Assembly (NCBI RefSeq): GCF_030463565.1
Contig: NC_134649.1
Coordinates: forward strand, 4,971,501 to 5,035,500
DNA: 64,000 bases
Origin: Pelecanus crispus
Taxonomy: Eukaryota > Chordata > Aves > Pelecaniformes > Pelecanidae
Direction of reading: 5' to 3'
The stretch's first letter is position 1. Every line of letters starts with the position of its first letter. A program made the translations under genes and the position numbers. The notes under the pieces were generated by a model that ran no database searches, was not told the DNA's origin, and was given only the letters and a program-made list of their open reading frames with translations. Below are positions 60,842 through 64,000 of the stretch, piece by piece.

Positions 60842-63349
60842 CTACCTTTGCCTTCCAAGTCTGGGAGTGAAACTACGGGAACAAACTAGGCTTTAGACCA
60901 GGCCATGGGCTGCAGTGCCTCTCTGCTCAGCGATGACTGAGTAAGAACACTTAAAGATTTTTCTTTTTCAGGGCTGTATGACAGTCCTGATGGTTTTCTT
61001 AAAACACGCATAATACTTGGCAGTAAGAATGAAGGGAGAGGTTAAGGTCAAGTTTTATTTTTCCCTGTTTATAATCTGTATGGGTGTAGCATTTTCAGAC
61101 TATCCTCTCTCTTTCCACTGATGTGTCGTCCTGCTGCTCTTGTGAGCAACTGCACTTGTGTCGAAAACAGGCTCCTTTTAGATCAGCTGATGGGCTTTAT
61201 TGTATGTTTAGTTCCTTTTTCCTAACCTAATTCAAACCAATTTTTCAGATAACATGGAGATCAGGATGCTGTCATCAGCCAAAGTTTTTCTTTAACCTTC
61301 AAGTGTCTGCAAGGAATTTTTTTTGAGCCATTGGGTTTTTCCAGTGTGCCAGACAACCCCTCTATTGAGTCGATCCAGTATATAGTAAACATGTCAATAT
61401 GCAGGCCGTTATACATTATGCAGATCTAAATTCACCCAATGCAATAAATGTGTTCTTTGTTGTTATGAGGGAGGGATGGTAACTTGGAGATGCTTGCCTT
61501 AAAAAGGATGCTGCATGCTGTGGATCTGGGATGAGGGCTGCTGGACCGCAGCCATATTCAGTAGCTGCTTTGGACCCTTTTTTTATAAGGACCTGTCATA
61601 GATTAAAAAACACATGATGAAAAGGAAGTGGCTCTGTTGGGAATAAATAACAACACTGTTCAGTAGATGTGTTGATCTCCCAGAAAGACCCACAGCTCTG
61701 AGCTGACATTACTGAAGGATGATGTGGTCAAGTCTCTTTCATTGGAGGAGTTTGGGGGAGAGCAGTGTTACTGTGTTCAGTGCCATCAGCTCTTAGCTGA
61801 CCAGAGAGCAGAGTAGCTGTCTGGGAAAGCAGACCTCTCATTGAAGTGGAGTGTGCTCGGAAAAAGCCATTATTGGCAAAGCGAGTTTTTTCTTGTGGTG
61901 GTGTGAGCAAGCTACTCTCCAAAAGTAGAACTGGCCACAATTGTTTTCTGTATTAAGCCTTGTAGTTTCTTCTTTGTGTAGGAAATCATCCAGCGCTGAT
62001 GGTAACATACTGTACTTGTTACCACTGTACAGAATTTCAGGGTAGATGAGAAGTTGAGCAACCTCGTGCCCTCCCTTAAAAGAACCCTTTTGAACTTTGC
62101 GGATTACAGACTTTGTCCTCAGAATGCGTGTTTTAACCCCTGGGCAGGAAGACGAGATGGAATTAGAACAATTTCTGCACCTTCAGTGCTTTCTTTCAGC
62201 AACCGGTGTAAGGGGATACTTTTTTTAAAAATGGAAAAGCTGAAGGTATCCAGGATCCTCATTTAAGATAAAGCTTTACACCTCTACTCTGAAGTAAAGG
62301 AAACAATTTTCACAGAAGGGGAGTCGGAAGAGGGGAAACAAAAGGAAATCATAACTCGCTTTGCTAACACGCTGTGAGTGTACAAAACAGGAGAAAGGTG
62401 AACGGGAGTTGGTTTCAAGATTGCTACTTAGATGTTAATGGCAGGCAGTCTATCCTGATGCTCATTTCAGAAATGTAAATGACTGCACAGGCTGCACAAG
62501 TCTCTGTTGCTAGGGAAAGCCTGACCCAGCTGGAGCAGACTGAGGTTGAAAAGGCCTTGGACTTGCGAAAGGGTTGTGCTGGGTTGACTGGATGACTCAG
62601 AGCTGCCTTGGTGCTGCTCTGTCGAAGGCTTTGGGTGTCGAGAGAGCCAGATAGTGATCTTCAACTTCTGGCTAGTTGAGAGGATGCCGAGACTGTTCAG
62701 TGTAGTACAACCTTTTAACGTTACCCAAAAAAGTAAAGGGCCAAAGGCAAGGCTTAAAATGTGAAGGTGTGTATTTTTTTCAAGAAAAACCTAAACGTTT
62801 GTGTTTCTTTAGAACTTCTAAATGGAGTAACTGGGAGGAATACAAAATTTGGAAGCAAGAACTACACCACGATGAAATGGTTTCTTGTGGGAAAGTAATT
62901 CTTCTTTTACTAAAAACAGTGAATGTGTGAACTGTCAATCCTGCCCTCTAACACCTTAGTATTGATAACAAATTAACTGCTGTGAATATATGTACAGCCG
63001 TGACATGCTGTAGCAGCAGAAGTTGTATTATAGGCTGAATGTTGAACAGCAGGCTTTCTGCTGATTTGTCTTTCGCAGCGTGCCATTTTGCAAAAAGAAT
63101 GGTTCCTTCGAAACACTGAAGGGCAACAGGCAAGTCCTTTTAGGAGTAGCTAGTGACCTGAAATAACTGGTGGATATATAAAAAAGAATAAAGACCTGCT
63201 GCATGGAGTAAATGATTATTTGATGATAGATGATGATTAAACAGCAGGTGTTTCTCAAGGTGGCACGGTTCTTTTCCATGTCAGAATGTTTTTTACGATC
63301 AAAACGAGCATTAGCAAATCATAGTTAAGGTCAAGAAGAAACTGCTGGA

Positions 63350-63500
63350 TCGCTGCGCCCTGAGCTCGTCGTGTCGCGCACAGCTTCGCCTTAGGCTGCC
63401 CAGCGTGTGCTCGGTAGTGCCGGCTCGCTGCTGGTGTGCCGCAGCGCGTGTTTGCTCGCAGCCTGTCTTCTGCTCCTCCGTGCCCCAGCCTGGAGCAGCG
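63350..63500. other. Small CpG cluster in intron 1
   Basis: Short CpG-dense segment (CGCTGCGCCC, CGTCGTGTCGCGCAC) in AT-rich intron. Nothing coding is recognised. Confidence 0.3.
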
Positions 63501-64000
63501 CGTAGAAAGGAGACTTGCCAGGAGATCCTGCCAGATCAAGGAATAGGCTGCAGGTCGCATTAATTACTCTCACCGTATGAACCTGTTACGTGCAATCATT
63601 TTTCCCGGTAGTTCATTGACCCCATCTCAGTTACATGATCAGGCTTGGATCTGTCCTCTGACTACGTATGGGCCATAGTGCGCGGTGGGTTTTTCTGTTA
63701 CCTTTGGAAACTTACACACCCTGCAGCTTGCCCCTGGGATGCTCCCAGAAGAAAAGAGCAGAAGCGGGCTTCTAGTTGGATAGTAGGTGCAGCTCAGTAC
63801 TTTTGCACTAAAGCGCTGCTCCCAGGGAGGCATTCCTCTTTGTCTAGGTAAAGAATGCCTTGCTTCTCCTTGGCATTTTACTGTACTGGGGAGTTACCTT
63901 TTAAACAAATAAACATGCATTGCTTTAAAGAACTAATTTCTCACTCAGAATTAGGTGCTTAGTTTAGAATAAGTCTGAGAAATGATAGGCAGTTTAAGGA

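Larger units (their letters stand above)
31640..64000 (+). other. IGF1R: IGF1R intron 1 (5-prime part, continues beyond window)
   Basis: The intron begins with the donor GTGAGTAC at 31640. No acceptor followed by IGF1R exon 2 (which should encode an ICGPGID-like start of the L1 domain) was found to the window end, so at least 32.4 kb of intron 1 is present. In humans this intron is tens of kilobases long, so the size is as expected. Contents with separate entries are the GT minisatellite, C homopolymers, CpG-richer patches, CR1 and SINE relics and one provirus. The stretches 34300-35900, 36010-43890, 45000-50030, 50190-57700 and 60850-63340 are AT-rich intronic sequence with scattered short T or A tracts (for example near 36799, 43341, 49060, 54340, 54907, 55260, 55557, 56257). 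I see no exon in them. Confidence 0.9.

Overview
The window is vertebrate nuclear DNA, almost certainly from a bird. Two CR1 retroposon tails are present, one on the plus strand ending in the CR1 terminal octamer repeat (3938-3998) and one on the minus strand (50036-50184). There is also an endogenous retrovirus with the TGTGCTGG...CCATGACA type of LTR that is widespread in avian genomes (58200-60841). The species cannot be named from the sequence.

Only one protein-coding exon is supported: coding exon 1 of the type 1 insulin-like growth factor receptor gene (IGF1R), plus strand, 31546-31639. It encodes the signal peptide and the first residue of the mature alpha chain, and ends at a consensus splice donor in phase 1. 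Exon 2 (start of the L1 ligand-binding domain) was not found, so intron 1 fills the rest of the window (31640-64000 and beyond).

Layout: 1-28400 is intergenic DNA upstream of IGF1R with no recognisable coding exon. It holds AT-rich stretches with the look of conserved noncoding elements, a few CpG-dense patches (about 7560-8200, 10850-11390, 23500-23870), simple repeats, and relics of old mobile elements (CR1 tail, a 90-bp palindromic element, an ancient LINE/SINE 3-prime tail). From 28400 to 31250 lies the CpG island and promoter region. It starts with a 0.8-kb G-quadruplex-type hexamer array (28829-29622), followed by GGCCC and CCGCC pentamers, then a TATA-less GC-rich promoter and a long 5-prime UTR with poly-U tracts and several upstream ORFs. 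One of these, of 150 codons, ends in an ATGA overlap with the IGF1R start codon.

Intron 1 opens with a 1.2-kb GT-rich minisatellite (31725-32955; 102-bp higher-order period) and two long C homopolymers, then becomes ordinary AT-rich intron. It carries a CpG-richer stretch near 44 kb, a minus-strand CR1 fragment, weak tRNA-SINE relics, and near 58-61 kb a complete-ended but non-autonomous ERVK-like provirus in reverse orientation to IGF1R.

No new protein system is supported. The most unusual features are the repeat architecture around the IGF1R promoter, the uORF/ATGA arrangement, and the short provirus whose internal region is mostly a 48-51-bp tandem repeat.
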